A stretch of 64,000 bases of DNA from Pictodentalium vernedei. Taxonomy: Eukaryota > Mollusca > Scaphopoda > Dentaliida > Dentaliidae. The translations under genes and the position numbers were made by a program. Of this stretch, positions 10,500-22,556 are shown piece by piece. The stretch spans positions 58,712,584 through 58,776,583 of the forward strand of contig CM062296.1 in NCBI GenBank assembly GCA_031216915.1. The letters are read 5' to 3'. Every line of letters begins with the position of its first letter. The first letter of the stretch is position 1. The notes under the pieces were generated by a model. That model made no database searches and had not been told where the DNA came from. It saw only the letters and a program-made list of their open reading frames with translations.

Positions 10500-11415
10500 C
10501 GGCCAAATTGTAGCCTGTTCTCTGAACCATTTTTTGTCTTAAAAGGAAATAAAATTTTTATTTAAAAGCTCATGTATTTATTCAGAAGCGAAAATGCTGG
10601 ATATTTTAGGCATTATCACAACTGGCAGTTATCCCAAATACTCCACCAAGGCATGTGTTTGGAGAAGGTATGTTTTGATAATGCAGTTGAAATATTTTAT
10701 CAGTCATGACAGTCGAGAAAAATGTGACTTTGCACACCTCCCCAATAGAACATTTTCGACGAGATAGATACGCTAATTTTGCGACAACAAATACAAATAT
10801 ATTGCTACAAGTACCTTTGAATGTAGTTCAGTGGTTTGTGTGTTCAGTTAGAGAACTCGTTGTACCGCCACAGGAAATGAAATCCGTCGATGTTAGCTGT
10901 ATCTGACACGTGTCTCCAAGTGGCACTTAGCAAAATTGTCTTACTTGAATGAATTTGCTCGTTCATCTTGGTGATATATATATCACTACTAAAACAAACA
11001 GCTTCCAATCTCATCTCACTTGTCACGGCCTCTGTCATGAGTTCATCTCACTTGAGCTCTTCTGCCACGAAAGCCTGTTTTTTTAATCTCTCCTACTTGT
11101 AAAAACAACTTCACAGAATGAAACTAGCACCTAATGTTGTATTTCTGATAAAAAATACTTTGTCATTGATACTATCTTCACAGTGAACACGCGTGTTGTC
11201 CAGCGCTAGTGATTTTACACAAGTGATTAATACTCACTTGGAAGTTCAGCGAAGCTATTGTTATTTTGACTATTTCTGCGTATCATTTTCGTTTAACAAT
11301 ATTTTATTTGAAGTTTGTCAATAGCATACATTAAACAATACATAGGTAAAAACAAAAGCAGGACAAGGCAAGATACTATGACGTACGAACAGGACCATAA
11401 ATCAGTGAATTAAGC
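10500..11415. other. No gene recognised
   Basis: Short frames only (10706-10906 plus, 10844-11038 minus) without domain signatures or splice context. Confidence 0.4.
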
Positions 11416-11773
11416 ATGATGCTAAAATAAAGAGTATGATACTCAATTAATATTGTATGATACCCAAATAATATAGTATTATACTGAATTAATTCAGTAT
11501 CATACTAAAATAATTGAGTATCATACTTATTTATTTATGCAGCATTTATGAAATCATACCAAATAATATAGCATCATACCAAATTATTAGAGTATCATAC
11601 TTAAAAAACAATTATGACCCTCCCGTACGTGAACCTGATTTCAGTATCATGCCATTTTATTTATGCTGCATTCATGAAATCGTGCACAATAATATAGTAT
11701 GATTCTAAATTAATTGAGTATCATACTAAAATAATTAAGTATCATACACAAATAATATAGTATGATTCTAAAT
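11416..11773. repeat. AT-rich GTATCATAC tandem repeat, array 1
   Basis: Alternating GTATCATAC and AATATAGTATGAT motifs separated by TAATTGA-type spacers, unit about 60 bp. The same pattern recurs at 22557-22830. Confidence 0.75.
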
Positions 11774-13229
11774 TAATGGTGCCTTGCGAATGTTAATATA
11801 GGTTAATATATTTGACTACTTTCCAATAAATAGCTTAATAGTGCCTTGCAAATGAATGTTAAATCCCTGTCTCAGCACAGACATACTGCCAGTGCAGTTT
11901 GGCTGTGGTGAGCAAGTGGTCTGACATCCATATAGGAAATAGCCTAGCAGCCATTGAAGTTTAATTTATTTTACTCAGGCACTATTGCCTGCTTTACTAT
12001 GGCAACCATCAGGGTTAATGGCGCTTTGTGATTGTTAATATATGTTAATACATTTGACTACCTTTAATAAATGGCTTAATAGTCCTTTGCGAAGGGCATC
12101 ATCACATAATTGCTTGCAAATGAATGTTAAATCCCTGTCTCAGCACAGACATACTGCGAGTGCAGTTAAGCTGTGGTGAGCCAGTGGTCTGACATCTATA
12201 TAGGCACAAGTCAAGCAGCCCTTGAAATTTAAATGAGTTTATTAAGGTGTTATTGCCATAGTCGACATGGCATCTATTATTGTAGGCACAACTTAAACAA
12301 GTTGCCCAGGAGGTGTTTCAATCACATCAAAATGGGTTAACAGTGCTTAATGGTACCAGTGAGCCAGTGGTGTGATATTTCTCCTGTCCATGTTACTCGA
12401 AGCTAAGTGCTTCAACACTGTTCCAAACACTTCCAAAAGGGTTAACAGTTCTTTGCGAATACTAATATTACAAAGGTTGTTCCTTTTCTTTTTCTGTTTG
12501 CCTAATTATGGGTTAACAATGTTGAACGTGCGGTTCCAAGTTGAGTAGGAGTAAGTGCAAAGTGTTTCAATACTTTTCCAACCACTTCCAAAAGGGTTAA
12601 TGGTGCCTTGTGAATGCTAATATTATATTAGTATTCACAAGGCACTATTGACACGGATAGTCTTTGGTCTAATATAGGTTTGTCTAAATATGGGTTAAAA
12701 ATGTTATACATGTAGATCCAAGTTGAATAGGAGTAAGTGCAAAGTGTTTCAACACTCTTCCAACCACTTCCAAAAGGGTTAATAGTCCCTTCTGAATACT
12801 AATATTATCAGGGTTCTCCTTGGTCTAAATATGGGTTTGTCTAAATATGGGTTAACAATGATGTACATGGAGGTCAATGTTAAGCAGGAGCAAAGTGTAA
12901 AGTGTTGTTTCAACACAGTCCCATCCATCTTTAAAGGGTTAATGGTGCTTTGCGAATGTTAATATAGGTTAATGTATTAGGCCACTTTTCTATAAATAGC
13001 TTATTAGTGCCCTGCAGATGAATGTTAGATCCCTGTCTCAGTGCAGACATACTGCCAGTGCAGTATGGCTGTGGTGAGCCAGTGGTCTGATATCTATTTT
13101 GGCACAAGCCAAGCAGCCGTTGAAATTTAAATCATTTTACTAACTAAGGCACTATTGCCATGGTGGAACTGCTTTACTATGGCAATCAGGGTTAATGGTG
13201 CTTGTGACTGTTGATATATGTTAATACAT

Positions 13230-13517
13230 TATTTATTTATTGGTGTTTAAGGTCACATACTTATGCACAACGGCTAATCGTGACCGTGACAGTTTTACGG
13301 GTGGAGGAAGCCGGAGTACCCGGAGAGAACCACCGAGCAACGACGAGCAGCTGTCAGCTCTCCAACATCGTAACTCTGAACTCTGCACCGCAGCACAGGC
13401 AGGGTTAGATTGGTTGAAGACATGCGCACCATCGACGTGCAGTACGCCTCAGTACACAGCGTCATCGTGCCCCCATGTAGGCAATCGGGGTGAAGTGTCT
13501 TGCCCAAGGACACAACG
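13230..13517 (-). mobile_element. SINE, minus strand, 5' truncated
   Basis: Same family as 49041-49388, inverted. The A-rich tail shows as TATTTATTTATT at the left edge. The insertion is flanked by ATGTTAATACAT (13218-13229 and 13518-13529). The near-identical repeat piece at 20273-20861 lacks it, which proves the insertion. Confidence 0.9.
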
Positions 13518-13890
13518 ATGTTAATACATGTGACTACATTTTAATAAATGGCTTAATAGTACCTTGCGAGGGCATTATCACAGAGTTGCTTGCAAATGAA
13601 TGTTAAATCCCTGTCTCAGTACAGACATACTGCCAGTGCAGTATGGCTGTGGTGAGCTAGTGGTCTGACAACTATATAGGCACAAGCCAAGCAGCCCTTG
13701 AAACTTAAATCATTTTATTAAGACGCTATTATCATAGTGGATATGACATCTATTATTGTAGGCACAACTTAAGCAAGTTGCCCAGGAGGTGTTTCAATCA
13801 CATCAAAATGGGTTAACAGTGCGTAATGGTGCCAGTGAGCCAGTGATGTTACACTTCCCTTATCCATGTAACTCCAAGCTAAAGTGCTTT

Positions 13891-14065
13891 TTATTGGGAA
13901 ACGACCATTAATAAGCTTTAAGCTTTCTGTCGAATCCCATCCTTAATTTGTGTCCTAGCCTTCTGTTATATTGTATAGCCATTATTATGTGTACTGTTTT
14001 TGTATCTCATATCTCAAATTTTGTATACATATAACGTGTTAACTGAAATAAAACTATTGTTTAAA
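13891..14065 (+). mobile_element. LINE-A 3' tail insertion, strongly 5' truncated
   Basis: Ends ...ATTGTTTAAA like the 3' termini of the two LINE-A copies, and contains AAGCTTTCTGTCGAATCC. It is flanked by CTAAAGTGCTTT (13879-13890 and 14066-14077). The parallel block at about 12401-12420 is an empty site. This is the usual product of incomplete target-primed reverse transcription. Confidence 0.85.
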
Positions 14066-14139
14066 CTAAAGTGCTTTAACACTGTTCCAAACACTTTCAA
14101 AATGGTTATCTGTGCCTTGTGAATACCAATATTACCGGG

Positions 14140-17100
14140 GATGTTTTCTTCTCTTTTTTGTTCAAATTAAGTTGGAACTTGTCATCTTCCACAATAAGCT
14201 CCTGTTCGTGGCCAAAGTACACGTAACTATTTGAGGGCACATCTCGATACCACATTATGTAAAGAAATGTCGGATATCTGTCTCAATATTGGCTGACTGC
14301 TGTTGCATCTAGGCTTCGATCCTAAAGATGAGTGTATGACCCTTATAGATATGGGCTAATAGAGCCTTATGAGTCAAGATATCCGAGCTGTGTTCTCCGC
14401 CTAATATGTGTTATCAATGCTTTGTTGGTACGTTAAATATATGTGTTAACAATGCTTTTTTGATAAATCCACTCAACATAGCAGGTGGGGTGAGTCTGTG
14501 AAAATAAAATTTAAAACAACTGGTTACAACAAAGTGCAATCCCCATCGCGACCCCCTCCCCTGTGTACCAAACTTGTTGTATGACATAATGTCAAAATTA
14601 AGGTCCAGTTCATATTCACTTGAATGTAATATTGCCCATGCAGAATGTCCTTTATCTGTGATCCTTATCTATTTGAGTGGTGGGTCAGCGTGATTATGTT
14701 TTAAATGTAATGCCTGAACGAAAGAATATTCCATTCTGTTCTGTCCTTCCGTCTTCCGACACCCAACGTAATGTTCCACTTCTGATCGCCTCGACACATC
14801 ACCTCACTTGAATAGTGTACAAGCATAGTACAATCTTTTGTCGAATGATGGTGGTGTGAAAAGGTATTAATTCGTAAGGAATTTTACGTCACTTTTTTCA
14901 TCTCTATCACTGACACAGTTTGGTGGCTCAAGTCGGTCAAAATGTATTATTAACACAATCATGTTTCTTCGTGCTGGAAACTGTGTGGCCAATCGAATTC
15001 ATTTTGTACACTATTGTCACTGTGGCGTTTGACTTCATTGGAATTGATAGAAATTAGCGAACCATGTCCAGCAGTTAACCTTTAATAACAACCAAGCACC
15101 ATGTGTTTTTATTTTTGGAAACAAACAATCAGTGGTCTCTTCTTGTTCGCACACTGGTCACCTCGCTTGATTATTCGTATCAACTGATTGATCTTTATGT
15201 TAACCCTTTACCAAATTTGACGGAGCCCATCCAGCGTAATACGCGATAATGGATATTAAATCTGTTTATTATTATTATTATTATTATTTTCATCTGCTTC
15301 CGTAACATTGGCGGCTGTGGCTTTCATCTGAATGAAAACGTGGCACTCGTTGGATGAGAAGTGTTTGCCTGTGGTCTTGGAGGCAAAGAGTGAAAATTTT
15401 CAGTGACCAAAATATTCTCTTGCGAGTGTCGTTTGTGGATTTGGGGTTAACTCCTGGCCCGTCTGACGCCCAATTTATCTTCGTTTTAGGCTACGACTAT
15501 TCGGCATACACATCGCCATGAACTAGAGGTGACATGTCAAATAACACAGAGGAAAATCTCTGTGGTGAGGTAGTGCATGCTCATCAGGGTTCATAAACAA
15601 AGTCAGACCCCATCTGGTATCCGCTGTTCAGATCTCATTCGTGTGCGTTTTCCCTACTCGCGACGAAACGCATGTATCTGTTGCGGCATTGAAGCTGTCA
15701 TAATTCCCCTGATCAGCATGGTAATTAACCCCAAGGAAACATATATTTGATCTCCATCGCCATCGATGCTGGTATTTATACCTGTATTAGAAATGATATT
15801 CATATCAATATTAATTTATTTACTAGCCTGGACACGAAACTTTTCCCCTATAGCCCCCAGTAACGCTATGTCGGTTATCAAGTCAGTAATGTTTTAACGT
15901 TCTAACTTGATATCTCAGCTGTGTTCTTCTTTTCTCTCTTTTTTTTTTTGGAAAATGGAACGAATGATGCACCACACTGTGTTGCCACCCCAATATGTGA
16001 ATATTATTGTTTTGACATATGTTCAAATCAAGCTCAGCTTTCAAGGACATAAGATTCATCCGATTGCAATCTGGCGGTGGCTGGACGGTGAGTCATTACC
16101 CAAAGTGGTGTTCCTATGCAATTTGAAATTGGGGGGGGGGGGGGGGGGGGTCAGTGAGAAATCATAATGCTTGAATGAATGTGGCACCACAGAGTGCTGT
16201 CCCTACCTCCACCCACCCAACCAAACATGTCAATATTGTTGTGTTTGTCATATGTTCAAAGCAAGCTATAGTGTCATTGGGATAGTATTTACTTCAGAGC
16301 ACATCCTACACGTTACTCTTTCCTGGACAACAATGCAAACAGCCACCAGTGTCTCCATCTTGATTACTGACCCAGATTTGTGGTTTAAGTCGGCCAATAT
16401 ATGTTGTCAAGTAAACCATGCTTCCCCGTGTTGATTCGCTCGGCCGTGTCAGGCAATGGTGTGGTCATTCAAATTTCTCGTGCGTCCTCTTCTCACTGCA
16501 GCGTTTATTTCATGTAAGTCGACAGAGAATTTGTGAATCACGCGGGCACAGCACTCACCCGTTAGCACCGCTACACATTCACTCTTTCCTGAATTAGGCC
16601 AGACAGCTGTCTCGGCAAAGCCTGATTGCTACAGCAATCTGGCATTGGCGAGTCCGTGATCTGACACTGTGGATGTTATGCTTTATTTAACGAGGCACGT
16701 ATCCGTGTTGTTACCAGCCTAAATCCGTTAATATTGCTTTGACGGTATGAGACATATCGGTGTGCTGCACCCCCTCCATCCACCCACCCCACCCAAAATG
16801 TCATCATTGTTGTGTTTGACATATGTTCAAAGAAAACTCTAGTTTCATTGGGATAAAATTTATTCGGACACACCATACAATACTCTTTCCTGAATAGTGC
16901 ATCTGCATATTATCCTGCGCCTAACGAAGCACGCAGCGTAAGAGGGTCGGAACTCGTAAGGAATGCAAACGGCAACTGGTTTCTCTATCTCGAATCTCGA
17001 CTACTGTACCTGATTTGTGGCCAAAGTCGGTCAATATATATTATCATTTAAATCATGTTTCTTTATGATGATTCCATCGACCGCTTTCAAATTTCTCGTG

Positions 17101-17600
17101 CGTCCTCTTCTCGTTGCAGAGTCTTGTGAATCATGTTAGTCGAGAGATTTGTGAATCATGTCAGTTCAAGTCGGTCAATAAAGTCAACGGTATGATATGG
17201 AGCTAGTGGGAACCCCTTGAGGTGGGGTAGTGTTTGTTCACCACGGTAAACAAACACAGCTTCACATCACTTGGTTCCCCTCATCCATAACTAAATCTAA
17301 TATTTTTTTCGTGTGCATATGATTTTTCCGTGGGGAAATCTTTGTGTTGCAGCATGGTACATGCTAAATTTTACCTGATCACCATTAACGTAAAGGAATT
17401 TCCAAGCTGTTCGACACTGTCACCCACTCAAAGAAAATATATAATATTTAACTTTAATCGCCATCGATATTTGCAATCATCTTCGTACTGGAAATGATAT
17501 TCGTGTCAATATTCATTTGACTTGCCCGAAAATGACCAATGACATTGCCCCCACAAGCTCCCAGTATCTTTATCATCCAAGTCAGTAGTTCTTTATAGTT
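14140..17600. repeat. Divergent tandem units of an unnamed repeat
   Basis: At least three diverged units share ordered blocks: ATTGTTGTGTTTG(A/T)CATATGTTC, TTTCATTGGGATA, ACTCTTTCCTG and AAGTCGG(T/C)CAATATAT. They lie near 14.8-15.0, 15.9-16.5 and 16.7-17.2 kb. The open frames here (15907-16167, 16171-16434, 16676-16876) lie in these repeats and show no domain. A poly(G) run sits at about 16131-16150. Confidence 0.55.
15204..15250. mobile_element. piggyBac-type MITE, left-end fragment
   Basis: TTAA (15200-15203) followed by CCCTTTACCAAA(T/C)..TGACGGA, matching the start of the copy at 55458. The rest is missing, and a (TTA)n run follows at about 15267-15288. Confidence 0.6.
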
Positions 17601-17926
17601 CTTACCTGACTCTTTATATATGTATTTTTTTTCTTTTTTTTTTTAAAATTTCTTATTATCATACTTTTAAATAAGTTACTACTGTCTTCCAACTACATAA
17701 CAGTGTTTGTCACACATTATCTGCACTACTTGCAAGCCTGAATACAATCTTGTTTATGAAGAAAGAATTTGCCTTAACTGCGTTACCTAGTTACGAATAG
17801 CTCATCGCGTGTTCCCTTGAATCTTATCGTGCTTGGATTGATACATTTAACTTCAAAGTTTTTTGTAGGAGTTCGAAGTTCTTCTTATCGAAGAAGAGAT
17901 CTATTTGTGTCCTAATCTATATTTGC

Positions 17927-19570
17927 TTGCGCCTCAGCGGGGTTGGGCTGCATCAAAGCCTTAATGTTGTGGTCACTTTGTTCTTTGGACTGTCCAATAA
18001 ATTGTTAATATCGCTCTTGGATAATCCTCTGGATGAAACTTTATATCCTTACAGCATTGAAGTTTCAACGACTGTACTCATAAGGAAAGTACATGTACTG
18101 ATAATTTCTGCCCTCCTTGTCATTTCGCTGTTCAACATGACTGTGATTCTCCTACTGTCTGGTGATATTGAAACTAACCCTGGCCCGAATTCTCTCAACT
18201 CCGATTACAAACAGAATACCTTAAAAATTGCCCATCTGAACATTCAGAGTTTAAAACCCAAAGTTGACATTATCCAATATGAATTTGTATCATTTGATGT
18301 CGTGGCTTTGACTGAGACATGGTTGGATGATAATGATTCCACATCCGATATTCTTGTTCACGGGTTCCAGGAGCCATTGCGATTTGACCGTTCGACAAGG
18401 GGAGGTGGGGTAGCTATTTATATCAAAGATGGAATATCATTTCGACCAAGACCAGACCTACATAACTCGAACACGGAGTGCCTGTGGGCGGAGGTGTTTA
18501 CACAACGAACTAGATCGTTACTGTTGGGTGTGTTCTACCGGCCACCAAACAGTCCCCGTGAAACATGGGTAGCCATATCAGGATCCGTCGAAAAAGCCCG
18601 AGACTCCTCAATTGCCGACCTAATTATAACAGGGGACTTTAATGACAATCAAGTGACTCCCTCAAGAATTGGCGTTTCTGAAATACTCCGCTATTTCAAT
18701 CTGAGACAAGTCGTGAGTGAGCCGACTTGTTTCACCGAGACTTCGGCTTCGTTATTAGATCTATTTGTTCTCAGTGACTCAATAAACATGAAAACTTGTG
18801 AGGTCCTTGAACCAATCATCTCAGACATGATCCGATACCATTGTCCAATCTCACTCGAAGTAGAATTCTTGAAACCACCAACTTTATCATTCAAGAGGAG
18901 AATTTGGCTTTATTCCCAGGGCAATTATGAAGCGTTGAATGAGGCCTTCTCTCATGCCGATTGGAATGCCCTCTTTGATGACCCATGTCTCGATAACATA
19001 GTGTCCAAATTTACTGACAAAATACTTGAAACTGCATCCGCCCACATACCTAACAAATTCATTACCACGCGAATAGATCAGCCGAAATGGATGCACAATG
19101 AAATTAGATTACTGCTCAGACAACGTAAACGTTTATATCGCATTGCTAAACGTACCAATACCCCGAATGCCTTGGCAAACTACAAACTAAAACGAAATAA
19201 TGTTGTATCTGCTATAAGGAAGTCCAAAGCTTTACACTTGTCGAAAATTCAGTCCACGCTAATAAGTAGTAAAACGCCGCCATCACAGTGGTGGAAGACC
19301 TTGAAAACAGCAGTCGGGAACAGTTACTCTGGAATTCCTACTCTCACCCATTCCGACCAAATATTCTCGTCAAATGTTGAGAAAGCCGAAGTGTTTAACG
19401 AATACTTCAGTTCTATCTCAACAGTTGATGATTCGAATGCTTCCTTGCCATACGCATCAACACGTGTTTCTGCAATTATTGATTGTATCACTTTACATTG
19501 TGATGAAGTGCATACAGCAATGAAATCGTTAAAAATTTCTAAGGCGTCCGGTCCAGATCTAATTAGCTAA
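17927..19570 (+). CDS. LINE-A copy 2 ORF2: leader, 2A-like motif, APE endonuclease, linker
   Basis: A 547-codon open frame. Its first codon is TTG; the first in-frame ATG is at 18137, only 17 residues before the 2A proline, so the natural leader may be very short and hydrophobic (MTVILLLSGDIETNPGP). Endonuclease blocks: AHLNIQSL, ALTETWLDDND with catalytic Glu, RGGGVAIYIKDG, GVFYRPPNS, ITGDFNDN, and a C-terminal IRYHCPISLEV in place of the usual SDH strand. The linker has QWWKTLK and EKAEVFNEYF, and the frame ends at SKASGPDLIS where the RT begins. The product would nick target DNA and prime reverse transcription from its own RNA; this is family knowledge, not shown for this copy. Confidence 0.88.
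   Translation: MRLSGVGLHQSLNVVVTLFFGLSNKLLISLLDNPLDETLYPYSIEVSTTVLIRKVHVLIISALLVISLFNMTVILLLSGDIETNPGPNSLNSDYKQNTLKIAHLNIQSLKPKVDIIQYEFVSFDVVALTETWLDDNDSTSDILVHGFQEPLRFDRSTRGGGVAIYIKDGISFRPRPDLHNSNTECLWAEVFTQRTRSLLLGVFYRPPNSPRETWVAISGSVEKARDSSIADLIITGDFNDNQVTPSRIGVSEILRYFNLRQVVSEPTCFTETSASLLDLFVLSDSINMKTCEVLEPIISDMIRYHCPISLEVEFLKPPTLSFKRRIWLYSQGNYEALNEAFSHADWNALFDDPCLDNIVSKFTDKILETASAHIPNKFITTRIDQPKWMHNEIRLLLRQRKRLYRIAKRTNTPNALANYKLKRNNVVSAIRKSKALHLSKIQSTLISSKTPPSQWWKTLKTAVGNSYSGIPTLTHSDQIFSSNVEKAEVFNEYFSSISTVDDSNASLPYASTRVSAIIDCITLHCDEVHTAMKSLKISKASGPDLIS
18155..18187 (+). promoter_or_regulatory. 2A-like ribosome-skipping motif
   Basis: Encodes LSGDIETNPGP in frame. It differs from copy 1 at one residue (T for V), a position variable in 2A peptides, so the motif is conserved between two diverged copies. 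Confidence 0.88.
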
Positions 19571-20272
19571 AAGAATGCAAATCATCCTTATGTGAGCCAC
19601 TCTCCATCTTATTCAATATACTATTGAACAACTCGTATTTCCCATCATTGTGGAAAAAAGCTAATGTCTCTCCGATTTTGAAAAAATACCCTTCCAATTA
19701 TGTGACGAATTATCGGCCAATATCATTGATTAGCTGCGTTGGTAAATTACTTGAAAAATGTGTATTCAAACGTTTATGGGAGTTTTTGATTGACACTAAA
19801 GTTCTCAGCCAATTTCAGTCAGGTTTTACACCCGGTGATTCAACAGTCCTCCAGCTCACTGACATATACGATGAATTTTGTCACGCCCTTGATGATGCCA
19901 AAGAAGTTAGGGTTGTCTTCTGTGATGTCAGCAAGGTCTTTGACAAGGTATGGCATGCAGGTTTTATCCACAAGTTGGAAAGTATTGGTGTTTCGGGTGA
20001 ACTTCTGTTGTTCCTCAAATCGTATCTTACAGATAGGTTGCAACGAGTTGTGATATCGTCTGAGACTTCGTCCTGGAGAACCATAAATGCAGGTGTTCCC
20101 CAAGGGTCTATTCTTGCCCTTGCTGTTCCTTATATATATCAAAGATATAACCAAAGATCTTCTGAGCAGTATACGCCTATTTGCAGACGATACTTCTTTA
20201 TATTTAATTATAGAAAACCCTGAACAAGCCTCGACAATAATTAATCAAGATCTGGCCACAATTGAACATTGG
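19571..20272 (+). pseudogene. LINE-A copy 2: reverse transcriptase fingers and palm
   Basis: After the small deletion the frame resumes with KECKSSLCEPL, then LWKKANVSPILKK, NYRPISLISCVGKLLEKC, QSGFTPGDSTVLQLTDIYD, motif A FCDVSKVFDKVWHAG and motif B AGVPQGSI. A frameshift near 20120 moves motif C (LFADDTSLYLII, intact FADD) into the frame of 20087-20296. The segment ends at INQDLATIEHW, where the repeat patch begins. Confidence 0.85.
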
Positions 20273-20861
20273 TCCCATCCATCTTTAAAGGGTTAATGGT
20301 GCTTTGCGAATGTTAATATAGGTTAATGTATTAGGCCACTTTTCTATAAATAGCTTATTAGTGCCCTGCAGATGAATGTTAGATCCCTGTCTCAGTGCAG
20401 ACATACTGCCAGTGCAGTATGGCTGTGGTGAGCCAGCGGTCTGATATCTATTTTGGCACAAGCCAAGCAGCCGTTGAAATTTAAATCATTTTACTAACTA
20501 AGGCACTATTGCCATGGTGGAACTGCTTTACTATGGCAATCATCAGGGTTAATGGTGCTTGTGACTGTTGATATATGTTAATACATGTGACTACATTTTA
20601 ATAAATGGCTTAATAGTACCTTGCGAGGGCATTATCACAGAGTTGCTTGCAAATGAATGTTAAATCCCTGTCTCAGTACAGACATACTGCCAGTGCAGTA
20701 TGGCTGTGGTGAGCTAGTGGTCTGACAACTATATAGGCACAAGCCAAGCAGCCCTTGAAACTTAAATCATTTTATTAAGACGCTATTGTCATAGTGGATA
20801 TGACATCTATTATTGTAGGCACAACTTAAGCAAGTTGCCCAGGAGGTGTTTCAATCACATC
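20273..20861. repeat. Copied patch of the 12.9-13.8 kb repeat inside LINE-A copy 2
   Basis: Nearly identical to 12919-13804 once the SINE there is removed; I count only a few differences by eye. It is bordered on both sides by the same 30-bp LINE segment (20243-20272 and 20862-20891, one mismatch), which encodes INQD(L/P)ATIEHW twice. The patch ends do not coincide with block boundaries of the source array. Confidence 0.85.
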
Positions 20862-21956
20862 AATCAAGATCCGGCCACAATTGAACATTGGGCTAAAACA
20901 TGGTTGGTAGAGTTCAATCCAAATAAAACTGAGAGTATGCTAATATCTCGAAAAACTACCCCTACTATCCATCCACCATTATTCTTTGGCGGTTCTCAAA
21001 TATCTGAAGTCGCTAATCACAAACATCTGGGAGTCATACTAAATAGCACGTGTACATGGAATGACCATATCGACCATATTTGCGCAAAGGCCTGGTCCCG
21101 GTTAGACTTACTTAGGAAGCACAAATTTAACTTAGACCGTAGTGTTCTAGAAAAAATATACCTTGCTTTTATCAGGCCCCTCCTTGAATACGCCGATACT
21201 GTTTGGGATAATTGCTCTATAACTAAAGTGGAGGAAATGGAAAAAATCCAGATTGCTGCGGCAAGGATTATTACTGGGGCAACCGTCAGTGCTAGTAAGT
21301 CCTTACTTTATACGGAAACAGGATGGGAACCGTTGCAAGATAGACGCTACAAACACAAGTTAATCCAGTTCTTTAAAATGTACCACCGTATGGTTCCGCC
21401 GCACATCTCCAGTAAAATCCCGCAACGTGCTTCTTTGACCAATCCTTCACTTAGTCTTCGATCAGGTCAAAACCACCGTGTTCCGTTCTGTCGGACTGAA
21501 CTGTATAAATCTTCTTTCATACCCAGTGTTACTGACCAATGGAATAATTTGCCCTTGTCCGTGCGTGAAAACTCATCATTGACAAACCTCAAGACTTTTC
21601 TAAATGATGGCAACCGACGACCGCCAAGGTTCTACTGTAGATCGAAATCTCGCACAGCCCAAATATATCACTGTAGATTGAGACTAGGATGTAGTAACCT
21701 CAATTTTCAGTTATATCGCAACGACTTATCACCAACCCCTCTACGCCAGTGTGGAGAGGAAGAGACTCCGGCTCATTTTCTCCTGCATTGTCCAATTTTC
21801 TCCGATGCTCGTAATTATTCAATTAATCTCCTTCCGTTTGGAGCGGACTCCTCTACACTTCTATTCGGTTCAGAATTCCTGAGTAATGACGATAACCGCC
21901 TTATCTTTGAAGTGGTACACGACTTTATTTTATCAAGTAAGCGATTCGCTAATTAA
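20862..21956 (+). pseudogene. LINE-A copy 2: RT thumb and C-terminal Cys/His region
   Basis: Open from about 20835, though the first codons belong to the repeat patch. Contains TWLVEFNPNKTE, NHKHLGVILNS, IRPLLEYADTVWDNC, IQIAAARIITGAT and HCRLRLGCSNLN, and ends with CGEEETPAHFLLHCPIF, a Cys-x8-His-x4-Cys pattern typical of CR1-type C-termini. The stop is at 21954-21956. No internal break is seen in this part. Confidence 0.88.
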
Positions 21957-22556
21957 CCCCAATGTAGTACTAGCCCATTTTATATACTTACTATAATAAA
22001 TACTAACCCACAATTAAATCAAAATGATCTCCGTGGGAATGCCTGTAAACTAAGCTACACTTGTTTACAGAGGTAAATAGGCGAAGCCTTACTGATCAAC
22101 CGTGACTCTGTTATCAATGCTTGGATGAAAGTCCTCCAAATGGGCGTCTTGGGTGGCAAATAATTGGAGTTACCTTGATTATATTTCTATCTTACGTCAC
22201 GCGTAGTCATTTCGCATAGGTGAGTGACATTAGACACAAATAAATACTCTACGTAATGAAATGCATCCGCCACGCACTTTCCAACTCTTCTTGCAGCTCA
22301 ACCCATCCCTAACCCATCCCTGACTGTTTTCATACAAGATTAGTTCTGTCGCTTTTCAAACGCTTGTATAATGCAGATAAACACTGTTTGTACTTGATAC
22401 TCATACCTGCTATTGTCATCGACGTATCTTTGTGATCCTGTGTTGGTGGAAACGGCCTTGTATAAGCTTTCAGCTTACTGCCGAATTCACATTAATGTCT
22501 GAAATGTATCTGTTGTGGTTTGTTCTGTTTTTTGCAACAAATACTGCTTAAACTAA
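21957..22556 (+). other. LINE-A copy 2 3' untranslated region
   Basis: About 600 bases ending in the shared 3' block (AGCTTACTGCCGAATTC, then AATACTGCTTAAACTAAA). It abuts the GTATCATAC array directly. Confidence 0.7.

Larger units (their letters stand above)
11774..14140. repeat. Two-copy higher-order repeat, about 1.15 kb per copy
   Basis: Blocks starting GGTTAATGG(T/C)GC(T/C)TTG, then TTAAATCCCTGTCTCAG...AGACATACTGC, then CCCAGGAGGTGTTTCAATCAC, occur in the order A-B-C-D at 11774-12900 and again at 12919-14140. The second copy is lengthened by a SINE (13230-13517) and a LINE-A tail (13891-14065). A small palindrome lies at 12600-12646. No coding potential. Confidence 0.75.
17927..22556 (+). 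mobile_element. LINE-A copy 2: CR1-like LINE with 2A motif, few breaks
   Basis: Same architecture as copy 1, with a longer continuous frame. Breaks seen: a deletion of about ten bases at 19568 giving a stop, a frameshift near 20120, and a 589-bp insert at 20273-20861. The 3' end at 22463-22556 matches that of copy 1. The 5' end is not resolved, and no ORF1 is visible upstream. Confidence 0.9.

Noticed and set aside
15907-16434. Two adjacent plus-strand ORFs as genes
   Set aside because: They lie in divergent tandem units, contain a poly(G) run and have no domain.
20835-20861. Start of the 373-residue ORF in LINE-A copy 2
   Set aside because: The first codons lie in the copied repeat patch, not in the LINE.
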